Shown: piece after piece, positions 52,288-63,290 of the stretch | Layout: every line of letters begins with the position of its first letter | Position numbering within the stretch: the first letter of the stretch is position 1 | DNA from: Brachionus manjavacas | Lineage: Eukaryota > Rotifera > Eurotatoria > Ploima > Brachionidae | Reading direction: 5' to 3' | Assembly: GCA_019054805.1 (NCBI GenBank) | Contig: JAHQIY010000038.1 | Span: 1-64,000, forward strand | DNA: 64,000 bases | Notes under the pieces: model-generated | Seen by the model: the letters and a program-made list of their open reading frames with translations, nothing else | What the model was told of the DNA's origin: nothing | The model's database searches: none | Made by a program: the position numbers and the translations under genes

Positions 52288-55097
52288 TCATATTTTAAAA
52301 ATTGAATTACTTAGATTGAATTGAAAGCTGTTATTTTGATTATTCTCAAAAATATTTGCTGTATCACCAACGACATTTTTTCTGTAGACAAGGAAATCAT
52401 TTTTTAACTGGTCTACTTTTTCATGAGCTATCTTTAGCATTGCGGCTTCATTTAGCAGATTTTTATGAGATGCTTTAAGTGTTTCAACAACTCCTTAAAA
52501 AATGTTGTTTATCGCTCGAAAATATGTTTTTAAATGATTAAGATTAGATATGAATTTAAAGATGTACCATATCTTGGAATTATTTTTTTTTCGGTTCTTG
52601 GATCAATAATTTAGAAAGCATTTAAATTTTAATATTTGAGCTTAAATCGTGAATATAGGTATCCGTTCATTTAGACAAATTAAATTAGATAAAATGATTT
52701 TGAAAACTCACAATTATAAAACATTCAATAATTTTAGACAAATTGTATTTCGACATATTAAAATCTCACTCGTGATGAAAATTTAAACTGTCAAAGAAAA
52801 ACAACTAAATAAATGTATAATTTCTTATAACTAAAACAAAATCAAAAAATCAAAAAACTTATTCTTTATTTATTGATTTTTAATCTAATTAATTAAAGCT
52901 TTGCAATGATTTTGTTAAAAATTGTCTAAAAATTTAATCACACCGAAATAATAATTTGTCGATGTTTATTTCTGTCGAATTTTTTGTCCAATTTTCCTTG
53001 TCGAAATAGCACATAACCGTAACAATAGAATATAATGTGAATATATAGATGCAAGAAAACCAATAACTACTCAGCTATTAAATTTTTTATTATCTATTTG
53101 TAAATTTTGAACATTTTTTTTTTATTTTTTTTTTATATCAATTTTTAAGTCGCTTTTTGGTGTTTTACTCGAATTAAATAAATAAATGTGTATATAATAA
53201 ATTTATTTCTAGAACTGTTTTTATCAAAAGTAACTTTAATTTAAATCTCAACACTCTAACACTTTTTTGGCATCAAAATTTCCTTAATTTTTTATAGAGT
53301 TAAATAATTTACCGCATACTGACTCTGAACTTCATTAGTAAGCAATAGCGGCAATTTTTTCATCTATGTGGAAATGTTTTAACATCATTTTGTGCTTACA
53401 CGATACACGTGAAAAGTATCAAAGTGTTAAAGGATTTTGTTTAATTCTCTCACAGACTACAAATAAAGAATTTGCTTTCAAAAATTATGACAAGGTGAAG
53501 AAATCTGATCACACAATTTAAAATAGGCTTGAATTGTTTTCATTTTATTTGCTTTGATGCATCTTGGCTTATATGCATCAAAGTCGTACTTGGGATCATG
53601 ATATAGCAATATTGAACATGAGAGTACGAGAATTTTATTTATTAAATCTTACTTTGAGATTCGATTATATTTTCTCGATCATGTACTTTAAAATAACCCT
53701 CTAACTGCTCAAATTGATTCTTTAAAATTCGAAGTTTGTTTTGGAACAATCGAACTCGGTTCATAAAATATTCGTTCCAAATATCACAATCATATTGAAA
53801 ACCAAGAGGCATTTCTTTTAAGTGATCGCAAATATCTACATTTCTCAATTCCTTTATTTAACAAAAAAGATATGCGGTTGTTTTGTAATTTTATCTAAAG
53901 CTTATAGTTACTTGAACTATGTTTTCTTTTAAATTAGAAACTTCATTTAAGTTTCTTTGAAAATCAGTTTGTGATTGAGTGATACATTGTTTTAATGTTA
54001 AAATCTCCTGAATATTTTGGTGAATTGTTTTACTTGTGTATGTTGAATTAAGTTCTTTAACTTTACGCATCTCCTCTAAATTTTTTCTAACAACATTTGA
54101 ATAAAATTATTAGTTTTCAAATATTTAAGATATACTTAAATTCATCGATACAATCCATTAATGCTTGAGGAAGATGTTGATCTTTGATGGCCATTTGTTT
54201 AGACTGACTATTTATTGATTTATTAGATGGATTTGAGATAGCTGATGATGTATGAGTTATTGAACTACATGTTCCGCCAAGTCCAATCGCTTTGTTCTCT
54301 GAATTAAATTTGGACTCTTGACCAGCAGAACTCAAAGATGGAACATTAAATGACAAAACATTTGGCAAAGTTCCAGAACTTGAGACTGGTTGGTTTATAT
54401 TTTGTTTTGAATCATTGTTAGCATTTTTTGCACTCGAAGAGTTAGCATTTGTTAGTTGATCACTGGAAGAAGACAATTCAAATCCAGTTCCACGCTTCTG
54501 TTTGTTTTCTGTTGTTACAGCAGGTAAAAAAGAAGGATTACTCGACTTTAAATTGTTACCATTATTGAAGATATTTGTTCCTGTGTTTGATATATTATTG
54601 TTGAGTTCTAAAGCTGAATCCAGTGTCTTTTTATTAGTTGATTCAATTTTGGTTTTATTTGATTCATTATTGCTAGAGGAATTCGAAACTAGTCCAGAGA
54701 CTGGATTACTGGTGGTTAGAGCTGTTGCCAATGGCGAATTCGCAAATTGCCCATTAATTGAGGGCTTTGATTCACCTGCTGTTGAAGTTGATGTGGAAGA
54801 TTCTTTTTTGTTTGAAAAAAAATTTAAGCCATTAAAGTCAGTTCCGCTAGCACTCGATGCTATATTCCCATTATTTGAACTAACTGGAATACTCTGACTT
54901 GAACCTAATGAGAATGAAGAGTTTGAATTAGGTTTTAAATTGCCAAACAAGTTTGTTGCTGGAGTTGAACTCAATGAGCCAGCTGAACCAAAACCAAAAG
55001 GAGTACTTGTTGCTGCAGTATTTATTTTAGATGCATTTGATTGTGGTGTGGAGCTAAGCGTAAAATTAAAACCAGAATTTTTATTCGAACCAGACAT
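52288..55097 (-). CDS. Nup58: Nucleoporin Nup58 (p58/p45), four exons, 513 aa
   Basis: The gene encodes a central-channel nucleoporin of the Nup62-Nup58-Nup54 complex. Exons, in order: 55097-54136, 54086-53912, 53851-53653 and 52493-52288. The phases agree and the junctions are GT/AG. The start is the ATG at 55097 (MSGSNKNSGF); upstream codons in frame lack a better ATG. Residues 1-320 are S/T/N-rich and FG-poor, with FG dipeptides at about 34-37 and 51-52. Residues 321-495 are the coiled-coil region, recognised from the family pattern: KELNSTYTSKTIHQNIQEI, ELRNVDI (380-386), NQFEQLEGYF, and near the end LVYRKNVVGDTANIFE, matching the vertebrate YRKMFLGDAVDVFE. It is close to the usual size but stops about 15 residues after that motif, so the C-terminal FG tail of vertebrate Nup58 is missing. 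The three introns are 49, 60 and 1159 bp. It lies upstream of no obvious co-regulated partner. Confidence 0.92.
52494..53652 (-). other. Large third intron of Nup58
   Basis: At 1159 bp this intron is about twenty times longer than the other introns of the gene. It is very A/T-rich, with long T tracts (for example near 53110-53140). The protein reads straight across it in register with the family pattern, so no exon seems hidden inside. It contains the hairpin at 53552-53583. Confidence 0.8.
53552..53583. repeat. Perfect 11-bp inverted repeat in the Nup58 intron
   Basis: CTTTGATGCAT (53552-53562) and ATGCATCAAAG (53573-53583) are exact complements separated by ten bases. The hairpin could be a structural RNA element or an insertion scar; nothing distinguishes these. 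Confidence 0.6.
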
Positions 55098-55459
55098 TTT
55101 TATTATTATAAAAAAACTGCTAAACAAATATTTAATCAACATACATTTGTTAAACAAAAAGCATAAATTAGTTTTAAAAAGTTTACTTTTTGTTATACCA
55201 ATTTTTTAAGATATTGCTAGCGGCATAGTACATGTTAATGAATTTTTAAAATTATTTGTGGTAGTAATTTCAACAAACGAAACAAATAATTAAGCATTGT
55301 TAATAAACAAATGAAGATTTAGGTTTTAATAATCCATTTTTGAATCTTTACTGAAATTTTTTTCCAAATTCAATAAAACTAGAATTATTCTATTGTTTTT
55401 TAATAGAATTTAAAAAATTTGTAAGTTTTAAGACATGGTTCTGATTGTTAATTTTTTCC
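55098..55459. other. Nup58 upstream region
   Basis: This A/T-rich stretch probably contains the Nup58 promoter and 5' UTR. No TATA box or other element could be assigned, and no coding frame or RNA gene was seen. Confidence 0.4.
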
Positions 55460-55815
55460 AGAGTTGGTCAAAAGTCAAAGTCATAAAGTCAAGTTTTAAA
55501 AATAAGATAAGTTAAGTTTTTAAAAATTTTTGTTTTAAATAAAATTTGGTTCTCGAATTTCAATGTTTTTAAATTATATTTTATCATTCTTAATTTTCTG
55601 TAATTTGGTGTTAATATAGAACGATGAGATCTAATGTTATAGCCTGAAAATAATTAAGTTGACTTGAGTGGACTCAATTCAAAGTCAGACTTTGACTTTA
55701 AAATTATTTGAAGTCAAAGTCTGACTTTTACTTTGACTCCAAAAATAATCTCAAAATCATAGTTGACTTTGATTTTCAACGATTCTGACTTTAAATTTGA
55801 CTTTTGACCAACTCT
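55460..55815. mobile_element. Foldback/MITE-like element with AGAGTTGG ends
   Basis: The ends are inverted repeats: AGAGTTGGTCAAAAGTCAAA at 55460-55479 and its near-perfect complement ending ...TTTTGACCAACTCT at 55815. The interior is built of GTCAAAGTC/GACTTTGAC words in both orientations, including a second internal inverted repeat around 55688-55730 (CAGACTTTGACTTT and AAGTCAAAGTCTG). It has no coding capacity. No convincing target-site duplication was seen, so the superfamily is not assigned. Confidence 0.65.
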
Positions 55816-56042
55816 AATCTTTTCTGCAATTAATTTTCTCAGTTCCCTTTTTAAAGTCGAATGTCAGATTTGCTCAACCTAACTTTTTTTTGCAACATTT
55901 GAAAAGAAGATTAGAATGATACAAAAATATTATGGCATGTAAAAAACTGTGAATTAATCCCATATTCATTTATTTATTTTGAAATAAATTAGAATGTCCG
56001 GTTTATTGAACAATATCCGGTATTGAATAATTGTAATATGAA
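55816..56042. other. AT-rich intergenic DNA
   Basis: No gene or RNA was seen. CCGGTTTATTGAACAATATCCGGT near 56000 is a weak inverted pair. Confidence 0.4.
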
Positions 56043-56168
56043 CAGTGGTTCTTGCTAAAATGAAACATTCCATTAATTAAAGAGTAGACCCATTCTTACA
56101 AAAAACATTCCCATTCCATTCCGATTCCGTCCATTCAATTTTGTAGCCAGATTAAAGTAACACCACTG
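56043..56168. mobile_element. Possible short hAT-like MITE
   Basis: The 126-bp stretch begins CAGTGGTTCTTGCT and ends AGTAACACCACTG, giving imperfect terminal inverted repeats that start with the CAGTGGT typical of hAT elements. Flanks AATATGA and AATATTA are similar but not identical, so the target duplication is uncertain. It has no coding capacity. The interior holds repeated CATTCC words. Confidence 0.35.
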
Positions 56169-57610
56169 TAATATTATAAAACATCATAAAACTGAGTTAT
56201 GAGGAAAAATTTTAGTGTGAAAAATTTTGCATTAATAAAAAAAAAAATTAATGTCATTTTTATCTTAGCTCTTTTTTTTTTTTATTTTTATTTTTTTTTT
56301 TTAAAGAAATTTGAACATTAATTAAGAATTTTAAATGTTATTATTAAAATTATTGTTTTCTTTTCGTTTTGTTAATTTTAAAACAACTAAAAATTCAAAA
56401 TCATTATCTGATTATCTTAAATAAAAATATTCATTAATATTAAAATTTTATAAAAATAAAAAATAGTGCTTAAAAATAATTATAACGAAACTTTTCGATT
56501 AATTTCTTAGACTTAATTCGGTTTTAGAAAATAATTTTGAGAATTTCCTTCAAGTAAATTTTTCAAAAATAATAATTAAATTTAAAACAATTTACTAAAA
56601 TCATGTCTAAAAATGAAGAAAAATTTTTAAAAGATTCATTAACTAATATATCTCCGGATTTTCAAAAAAAATCCACAAACGAGATTTTTATTGTATGACC
56701 AAAATAAAACCTTATGCAGATGCTGCTTGCTATTAGCTTCGAAAAGTTTGTTACTAAAAAAGTACAGATTAAAATCTTTGTTAATCAAGAGAATTTTAAA
56801 ATAGTTTAAGTAGTATTATGAGAAAATTAGTTCAGTTTTTAGAGAAAGCCAGCAAATAAATTTTAATAATTTGATATTTTATTAAATATCAAGATGTTAT
56901 ATTAATGTTGTACTCAATTGAATAATTAAATTAAATAGGTTTATTATCTAAGATCTAATAATTACTAAAAAGATTTTTAAAATAAGATTTATTAAGATTT
57001 TCATTTAAAATTACTAACTAAAATATTAGATTTTCCAAAAACAATTTTGCTAATTGAAGATCCTGAAAGAATAGTCTAAGAATCTTAAATACTGCATTCT
57101 AAAAATTCCTCAAGATTTCAATGAGAATTTCTCATGGTTTACAATTTAAATTGTTTCCGTAAACTTTGAGGTCAAGATTCATTTTTTTGTTTAAATCCTT
57201 TATAATTCTTTTATGTTACATAACAACAGACATTTTCATTCCCATTTAAAAAGCCATCGGTCAAGTTCTTTTAAGTACTTAAAAATAATGTTTTCTGAAT
57301 CTTTTTTGTTCTTAAACAGAGTTGTTTAGAAGCCCCAAATTTAAGTCATTTTAAAGTCAAAATTAATATTTGAATTTTTTCCATTCGATGCAGCCATGAT
57401 CACGGCCACATGATTTTTTTGCCGTTCCAGATAGCTATTGTGGTGGCCTAGTTAAATTCAAAGTCTCTAAAATTAAATTATGAAGATCTGTGACAATTCT
57501 GTTCTTAAAAATAAAATATGTTACCAAATTACCTACAAAACGAAGAAGTTTTTGTTTGTTTTTATTTTATTTTGGTACCTCATTTTTTATAGATGCTAAA
57601 AAGTAGTGGA
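56169..57610. other. AT-rich intergenic DNA with one small frame
   Basis: Mostly A/T runs (for example 56236-56310). At 56603-56698 the plus strand has an ATG frame of 31 codons beginning MSKNEEKFLKDSLTNISPDF and ending in TGA. ATTGTATGA at its end could be a weak splice donor, so it might be a first exon, but no downstream exon was recognised. Nothing else is supported. Confidence 0.3.
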
Positions 57611-58004
57611 CTCATTACGGCACTTTGAAGTTTATGATCAATATTTGATGCTCAAAATGATCATTCTGAGTTTTAATTATGAAATAAATAGTTATTTCTT
57701 AAAAAAATTAATGCAGAAGTACATTTATGGATTTACCATGCTTTGTTAAATTTAAAACTAAATCCTGCATAATTCTGCAAAAAATTATTCAATTAAAAAT
57801 AGCATCTTTTAGATGGTGTGCACTCTGCAATGAGCGTTTTGTTATTGCAGAGATTACCTTTAGATTTAACAAAAAATGTTACATCCAAACATGTACCTCT
57901 GTATTAATTATATTAAGAAATAACAATTCATTTTATAATTAGAACTCAGAATGATCATTTTGAGCATCAAAAATTGATCATAAACTTCAAAATGCCCTCA
58001 TTAC
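57611..58004. mobile_element. MITE with ~155-bp inverted arms and 8-bp target duplication
   Basis: The element body is 57619-57996 (378 bp), flanked by the exact direct repeat CTCATTAC at 57611-57618 and 57997-58004. The ends are GGCACTTTGAAGTTTATG on the left and, on the right complement, GGCATTTTGAAGTTTATG. The inverted similarity runs inward about 155 bp on each side, through GATGCTCAAAATGATCATTC, TTATTTCTTAA and GTTAAAT to CTGCA, leaving a centre of about 65 bp. An 8-bp duplication fits hAT, Merlin or P-type transposases; the GG start leans toward Merlin-like, but this is not decisive. It encodes no transposase; the 71-codon frame inside is a by-product of the arms. Confidence 0.88.
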
Positions 58005-58354
58005 AGCCATTATGTATTGACGAATCTTTTTCATTTCCGTCTTTTTCTAATTCCATATTTAATTGGAAATTAAAAATTAAGTCATATTTGCTATTTACCA
58101 GGCTTTCAAGACTCTCTCTTGTTCCAAACTTAGATTAAAAATCTGAACTATTTCATATTTAGTCTCGATTTAAAAAAATTTCTGAGATAGGAGAAGAGAA
58201 CTTTTTTGAGAAGCATGAAGGCCTTGAGCTATTTGTTCCTTTAGGTTGGCCTTTTTGTTCGCAAATTACGCAAATTTCTGAAATTTAATAATCTCGACGA
58301 AGATTCAATTAATTTCTAGTTAATAATGTTAAATTATATTAAAATACTAATTAT
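58005..58354. other. Intergenic DNA downstream of the GPCR gene
   Basis: A/T-rich. No coding frame with recognisable content and no RNA gene was seen. Confidence 0.4.
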
Positions 58355-58360
58355 TTTATT
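58355..58360 (-). terminator. Poly(A) signal of the GPCR gene
   Basis: AATAAA on the minus strand, about 44 bases past the stop codon at 58404. It is a plausible cleavage signal giving a short 3' UTR. Confidence 0.5.
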
Positions 58361-58403
58361 AAATAACCATAAAAATATCAAATTTTTTGTTAAAAAGGAA
58401 AAA

Positions 58404-60437
58404 CTAATGTCTATCATCTTGTAAAATTGGGGTCTTAGATAAATCATTGAAATTGCTTTCTTGTCTGTGTCTATTTAATGTATTTGTATTTGTATTAGAC
58501 AGCTGTGTAGAGTAAAATGTTGGAACCGACACATGTCGAGTGTTATGACCGAAACTAAGAATTCTTGATCCAATGTAAGTTATTTTCAATGAATGAAATC
58601 TGGTTTTAACTGCATTTTTAACCTTAAATTTTTTTAAATTTTAAATTGAAATAAGAAAAATATTTCTGACCTCTTCATTTAAAAAGCAATATACGAAAGA
58701 GACCCAAACTCCTTGAGTTGCTTGCAAAAATATATTAATAAAATAATAAATTTTTGAAAAAGTTGTCTTTGGATCTGATGGTAGCCAGAAGCAAACTGCA
58801 AAAGTCGTCCCAAAAAGTGGAAACAAAACTAATGTTGCCCTTGTAAGCTTTCTAAAAAAAATTTCAATTACATTTTTTTAATATTTTCTTTTAAGATTAC
58901 TTATATTGAGCATATTTAGTTTTTACAGCATCGTTATGTGTTCTCAATTTAGTTATTATTACATACAATATGACAATTAATAGAATACAATTTATCTTAA
59001 AAATCATTTTAAAATTTACTAAAAACATTTAATTTCAATACCATCAGTAGAACATAAATTGGGATATCTATTAGAAATTCATGTGCAGGATTATAACCAG
59101 AATATATCCAACTACAAGTTCTGAAAAAATAAAAGAGTTTATATTAAATATAATTAAATGTAATTTGATGAATAAATTTTTAAAAATTAATTAAAAATAT
59201 TTAAATATTTAAAGATTTTAATTAAATAATATTAAATAATATAATTAAAAAACTATGCTTATTTGACTTCTTGGAATATAAATTAAGCTTTTTGGCTATT
59301 ATTTAAATTTTTACTTACGTTTTGGATGATGAATAAGTTATGATTGAGTAAGGAATAATTGGTACTAATGGTAAGACTTTTTAAACAAAAAATATTATTT
59401 ATAATCATAGTTTTGATTGTAAATTACCCCATCCAATCACTAAATACCACCAAAGTTGAATCTTATTAGATGAATATGCTGCCACAATTACTGTTATGAG
59501 ATAAACAGCTTCTATCATCATCCAAAAAAAGCTACACATTAAAGAATAATTCAATAAAATATTAAAGACGATACACAAAACCTTTTCAAATTTGTTTTTC
59601 TCTTTAGTTGTTTTAAAGTTAAAATTTTATTTACATGGTTATAATCCCAAACGTTTTCATTTTTGCTTAATATGAATATATAAAAGCAGATATGGCTTAA
59701 AGATTTGATTAAAAATGTAAACAGCATATTGCAATGGATCATATTACGTATGCATCTCAGCGTCCTTAGTTTCAAAAATTAAGATTTCTAAAATATTTCA
59801 TAGAGTCTTGATTTTCTTTATCTCACCTTATTGACAAAAAAACCCAAATAGCAAATGAAACAAAAAAAACGGTAATTACGAATCCAATAAAATTAAATAT
59901 TGTCATCAGCTTAAAGATTCTGGTATCATTATCGACATTTGGATCGCAGACTAGTTCTTCTTCGATTTGTGATGTATTTTGATTATAAATTTTTTTAATT
60001 TTACATACTCCGGAATTTATATTATTAATTAAATAACCAAGACATGGATTAAAATCTGTTGATGCCCAAGTCCCATCTAGTTGACATAATCGACTAGCTT
60101 TTATTCTTTGATTAATTTGTATTCTTGTAAATGGGCATACGAAATAAATTGTTTTATTTGGAGGAGTTGATGGAAAACAGAATAAATAATCTGCAGTTGA
60201 TGGACAATAGTTTGATTTTTCATTTGAATAAAGTTCAAATTTACATTCGTTTCTTGGTTTAAAATATTTAAATAGAATATTTATTTTATTTGACGAATCT
60301 TTTGGATTTGGTTTATTATCTGTATTTGCCAAAGATGAGTTTGAGTTGTTATCAGAAGAGTTCTGGTACTTTCCGTCAGAACTTCGTAAAATCAATGATA
60401 AAATAACTAAAATTTTCAAGTAAGCGAAAAAATTCAT
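58404..60437 (-). CDS. Class B1 (secretin-family) neuropeptide-type GPCR, 8 exons, 508 aa
   Basis: Exons: 60437-59827, 59764-59635, 59581-59428, 59376-59319, 59120-59042, 58995-58901, 58851-58671 and 58622-58404. All introns are GT/AG and phases agree; lengths are 62, 53, 51, 198, 46, 49 and 48 bp. Residues 1-22 are a signal peptide. A hormone-receptor domain with six cysteines (65, 78, 87, 101, 118, 132) includes DYLFCFP and LCQLDGTWA. TM1 lies at about 177-200. TM2 follows IRTLRCIRNMIHCN. TM3 has C250 and IEAVYL (E271), with W298 in TM4 and ECL2 CSW (C320) able to pair with C250. ITKLR ends TM5, FPLFG (386-390) lies in TM6, and QG (422-423) with YCFLNEEV in TM7. These are class B1 hallmarks. 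Such receptors bind peptide hormones at the plasma membrane and usually signal through Gs. The ligand is not identifiable; CRF/DH44, calcitonin/DH31 and PDF receptors are all candidates. The tail after TM7 is about 70 residues and S/T/N-rich. Confidence 0.93.
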
Positions 60438-60442
60438 TATGT

Positions 60443-61463
60443 CTGTAAAACTTTAAAAAAAAATCAGACAAATTTTTAAAATATTAATAGTACAATTCTA
60501 GAAAATTTAAAAATAACATTGTTTATTTTTTTAATTTCTAAAATAATTCTTACTTTAGATTTTTTAATAAATTATTAACTTTTAAATAGAATCTTTTAAT
60601 AGACTTACAAAATCTTTTAATCTAGAATTTGTTTTTATTTCTGATATATTACAATAGAAAATTAGCAATCATAAAAATATATTAAATATTGCTTAAATAT
60701 TTTTCTTGTATAAAACTTACAAAAATTTAATATTTAAATTTATTCAACTTGAAGCTTAAAAATTGCACATTCAATATTTAAAAATTAACAGCTACTAATA
60801 TTGCTAAATATAGGCAATAAATATGTATGAAAAAATCATAAAAATTTGAAAGATAAATTATAGAAATCTTAAATGCTTATTTTAATATATTTAAAGCTTA
60901 TAATTAAAATTTGTTGATAGTATAATTGGAAAGATTCCTTGTTTAATTAATTAGAAAATAAATTGTTTAATTGTTTCTGATAACAGTAATCCTAAAAGTT
61001 ATTAATAACAAAATAGAATTTTTTAATGATTGAAATAATCATAAAATAGATTTTTAATAATTCTATCTCATAAATATAAAATTTCGTTTCATAGGATTAA
61101 AAATAATTCAAGCAGAATCATAAATTTTTTAATTAATTTGATAAGAATTTAAAATAATTGAATTCATTTAATAACAGGGAACATTGTTAAATTGGAAATT
61201 GTTAAATTTCAGTATGATAAAACTTTTTTAATTAAATTCTGTGAGAAATAAAAAATTTTGTATTTACTTTTCAAGATAATGACTGATTATCTATATATAA
61301 AACTAAAAACATTTATCTGATTTACATTTGAATTAAAATTATAAATAGTTTAGAATTAATTAAATATTAATATTAGCTTTAAGCTTAGCTTAAATTTGAT
61401 TATTCAATTTATTGATAGAAAAACTTCCTCTAAATTTGCATTAATTTAAAAATAAATACTCAC
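60443..61463 (-). other. Probable 5' UTR intron of the GPCR gene
   Basis: Five bases upstream of the ATG the minus strand has a strong acceptor: a T-rich tract then TTTTACAG, ending at 60443. The best donor upstream is ATTAGGTGAGT with GT at 61463-61462. Splicing them would remove 1021 bp and place the promoter beyond 61464. The interval itself is A/T-rich with no coding frame. No transcript evidence is available. Confidence 0.4.
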
Positions 61464-62790
61464 CTAATATTTCCTTGATTGACTTAGGGTTATAGATTTA
61501 ATTCAAAGACACATTAATCAATTCGTAGCAATAGGTTTTATTCTTCTAATTTTATTAAAGTTTTTAATTAATTTTTTAAGCTATTTTAATTTAATTTATA
61601 TCATATTTTAATTTATTTAAATTTAAATTTTATTTTTTCCTGATTTTAATTTTTTTTAATTTTTTAATTTCAGCTTGTTTTAATAAATCTTTTCATACAA
61701 TTCATGCCCATTCAAATAAATAATAAGCAAAAATATTTTTTAGCATTATTGAAGTGTTAAAAGCTAGTAAAAAAAAAGAATGCCAATGTGAGATATTTAG
61801 TAAAAATAAACTTGAAAAAAAATTAAAATTGAAAATTTGTATCGTATCTAATAAATAGCTTTACATCGGCACAGATAAACAAATAAATAAACAATAAATA
61901 AAGGGAAAACCATTTAAACGGTTTTTAAAAAAAACAACTAAATTTTGGAAAATTTCTTAAAAGAAACTAAAAAATTTTCTAGTAATATTTAAGTGAATAT
62001 TTATTTCCATGTCACAATTCATTTTCTGAAACTGATACTAAAAGAATACAAGTAATCCAAATTGAGTTTAAGCTATGCACAGATAAAATATAAGTGAAAC
62101 ATCTTTGATAATTTATCGTACAAAAATTTAAAACTTAACTAATAAAAAAAGACATCGACAAAATAATATAATCAATTAAATTATACAAAAATAAATTACC
62201 TTTTAGTAATCTCTATCGTTTTTTTCTTTTTGAATTGTTCAACTTTTAATTTTTTTTTGATTTTTTTCATCTAATTTTTAAAAAATTTAGATTAAATTCT
62301 AAAAGTCTTAGAATGATATAACTCAGAGCCCGAGTAGTTATTTCATCTGAAATTTGTTAAATTTAAGAATAATTCATTATTTTATGACAAATCAATTCTT
62401 TAGAATGCTATATTTTTCAGTAAAAATTTATAAAAAAAATCAATTTGTTTTTTAATTTCATTAAATTTCATTGTAAAAACTTAATCTTTAATAAGCATTT
62501 TGAAAATTATCTAACTAATTTTATTTTATTAAACATTGATCAGAAAATAATAAAAATTTTGTAATTATTTATTAGATGATAATCTATTTTAAAAAGAGTT
62601 TTAAGGTGTTAGAAAGTTAATCAATTTTTTAACACAGGGATTTTTTAAATATTAAGATAAACAATTAATGACAAAAGAAAAGCAAACATACTCTATCAAT
62701 AACATCCTGAAGCACTAAATAGTTACAAGACTGATATCATTAATAACCCTTATGTTTAATGATATTCATCATTTTCTTAAATTAATTTTC
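61464..62790. other. AT-rich region upstream of the GPCR gene
   Basis: The first ~100 bases may be the non-coding first exon of the GPCR gene. The rest is A/T-rich with short inverted words such as AAAACCATTTAAACGGTTTT near 61910. No TATA box, coding exon or RNA gene could be assigned. Confidence 0.3.
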
Positions 62791-63290
62791 CAACAACAAT
62801 ATTGTCATTTTAGAATGTAACATTTCTTTGATCATGGGATTTACCATTCCACATGATGTAAAGAAATAGGAGTAAGCAACTCATTTAGAATGAAATCTGG
62901 ATACTAAATACTAATATTCTAACTGCAAAGTAAAACCCATATCATTGTACACATCGTTTACAATGAAATGGGTTCTCCAGTTTCCATTAATCATTCACTA
63001 TATTTTTCAATTAACTGTTTTAAAAATTAATCGTCAAAGCACCAACATTTTAGGATGTAACATTTCTAATATACAAGTCTTACAATAACTTATACTCTTA
63101 AATTATGTAAAAAAAATAGGAATAAGCTATTAAATTAGAATAAGAAAATTCTACTGATTATTATAAAAAAAACCCAAGACAAAAGTTTGGATGCTAAATA
63201 AAAAAGTCTAGATGTCTAAAAGGCAATGTTTAAAATCATTTGGGTTCTCTAATTTTTCAAAGTTTAACAGCAATATTGTAGAATGTTTTG
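62791..63290. repeat. Diverged tandem duplication, ~240-270 bp unit
   Basis: Two imperfect copies share ordered blocks: TTTTAGAATGTAACATTTCT at about 62808 versus TTTTAGGATGTAACATTTCT about 240 bp later; AAATAGGAGTAAGC at about 62865 versus AAATAGGAATAAGC at about 63115; and ATGGGTTCTC at about 62968 versus TTGGGTTCTC at about 63240. A third partial start, CAATATTGTAGAATG near 63270, resembles CAATATTGTCATTTTAGAATG at the first copy. No coding capacity was seen. Confidence 0.65.

Noticed and set aside
55098..55157. 20-codon N-terminal extension of Nup58
   Set aside because: It begins at TTG; the ATG at 55097 gives the expected nucleoporin start.
54502..55209. Plus-strand frames of 131 and 89 codons
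   Set aside because: They are antisense shadows of the S/T/N-rich first exon of Nup58, which has family-matching content and splicing.
57727..57942. 71-codon plus-strand frame
   Set aside because: It lies wholly within the MITE and is produced by its inverted arms and centre.
59551..59634. Continuation of the TM2 exon frame past WDYNH
   Set aside because: A GTAAAT donor after the His codon and an acceptor 53 bp later restore the class B1 TM3 sequence; the continuation is intron read-through.
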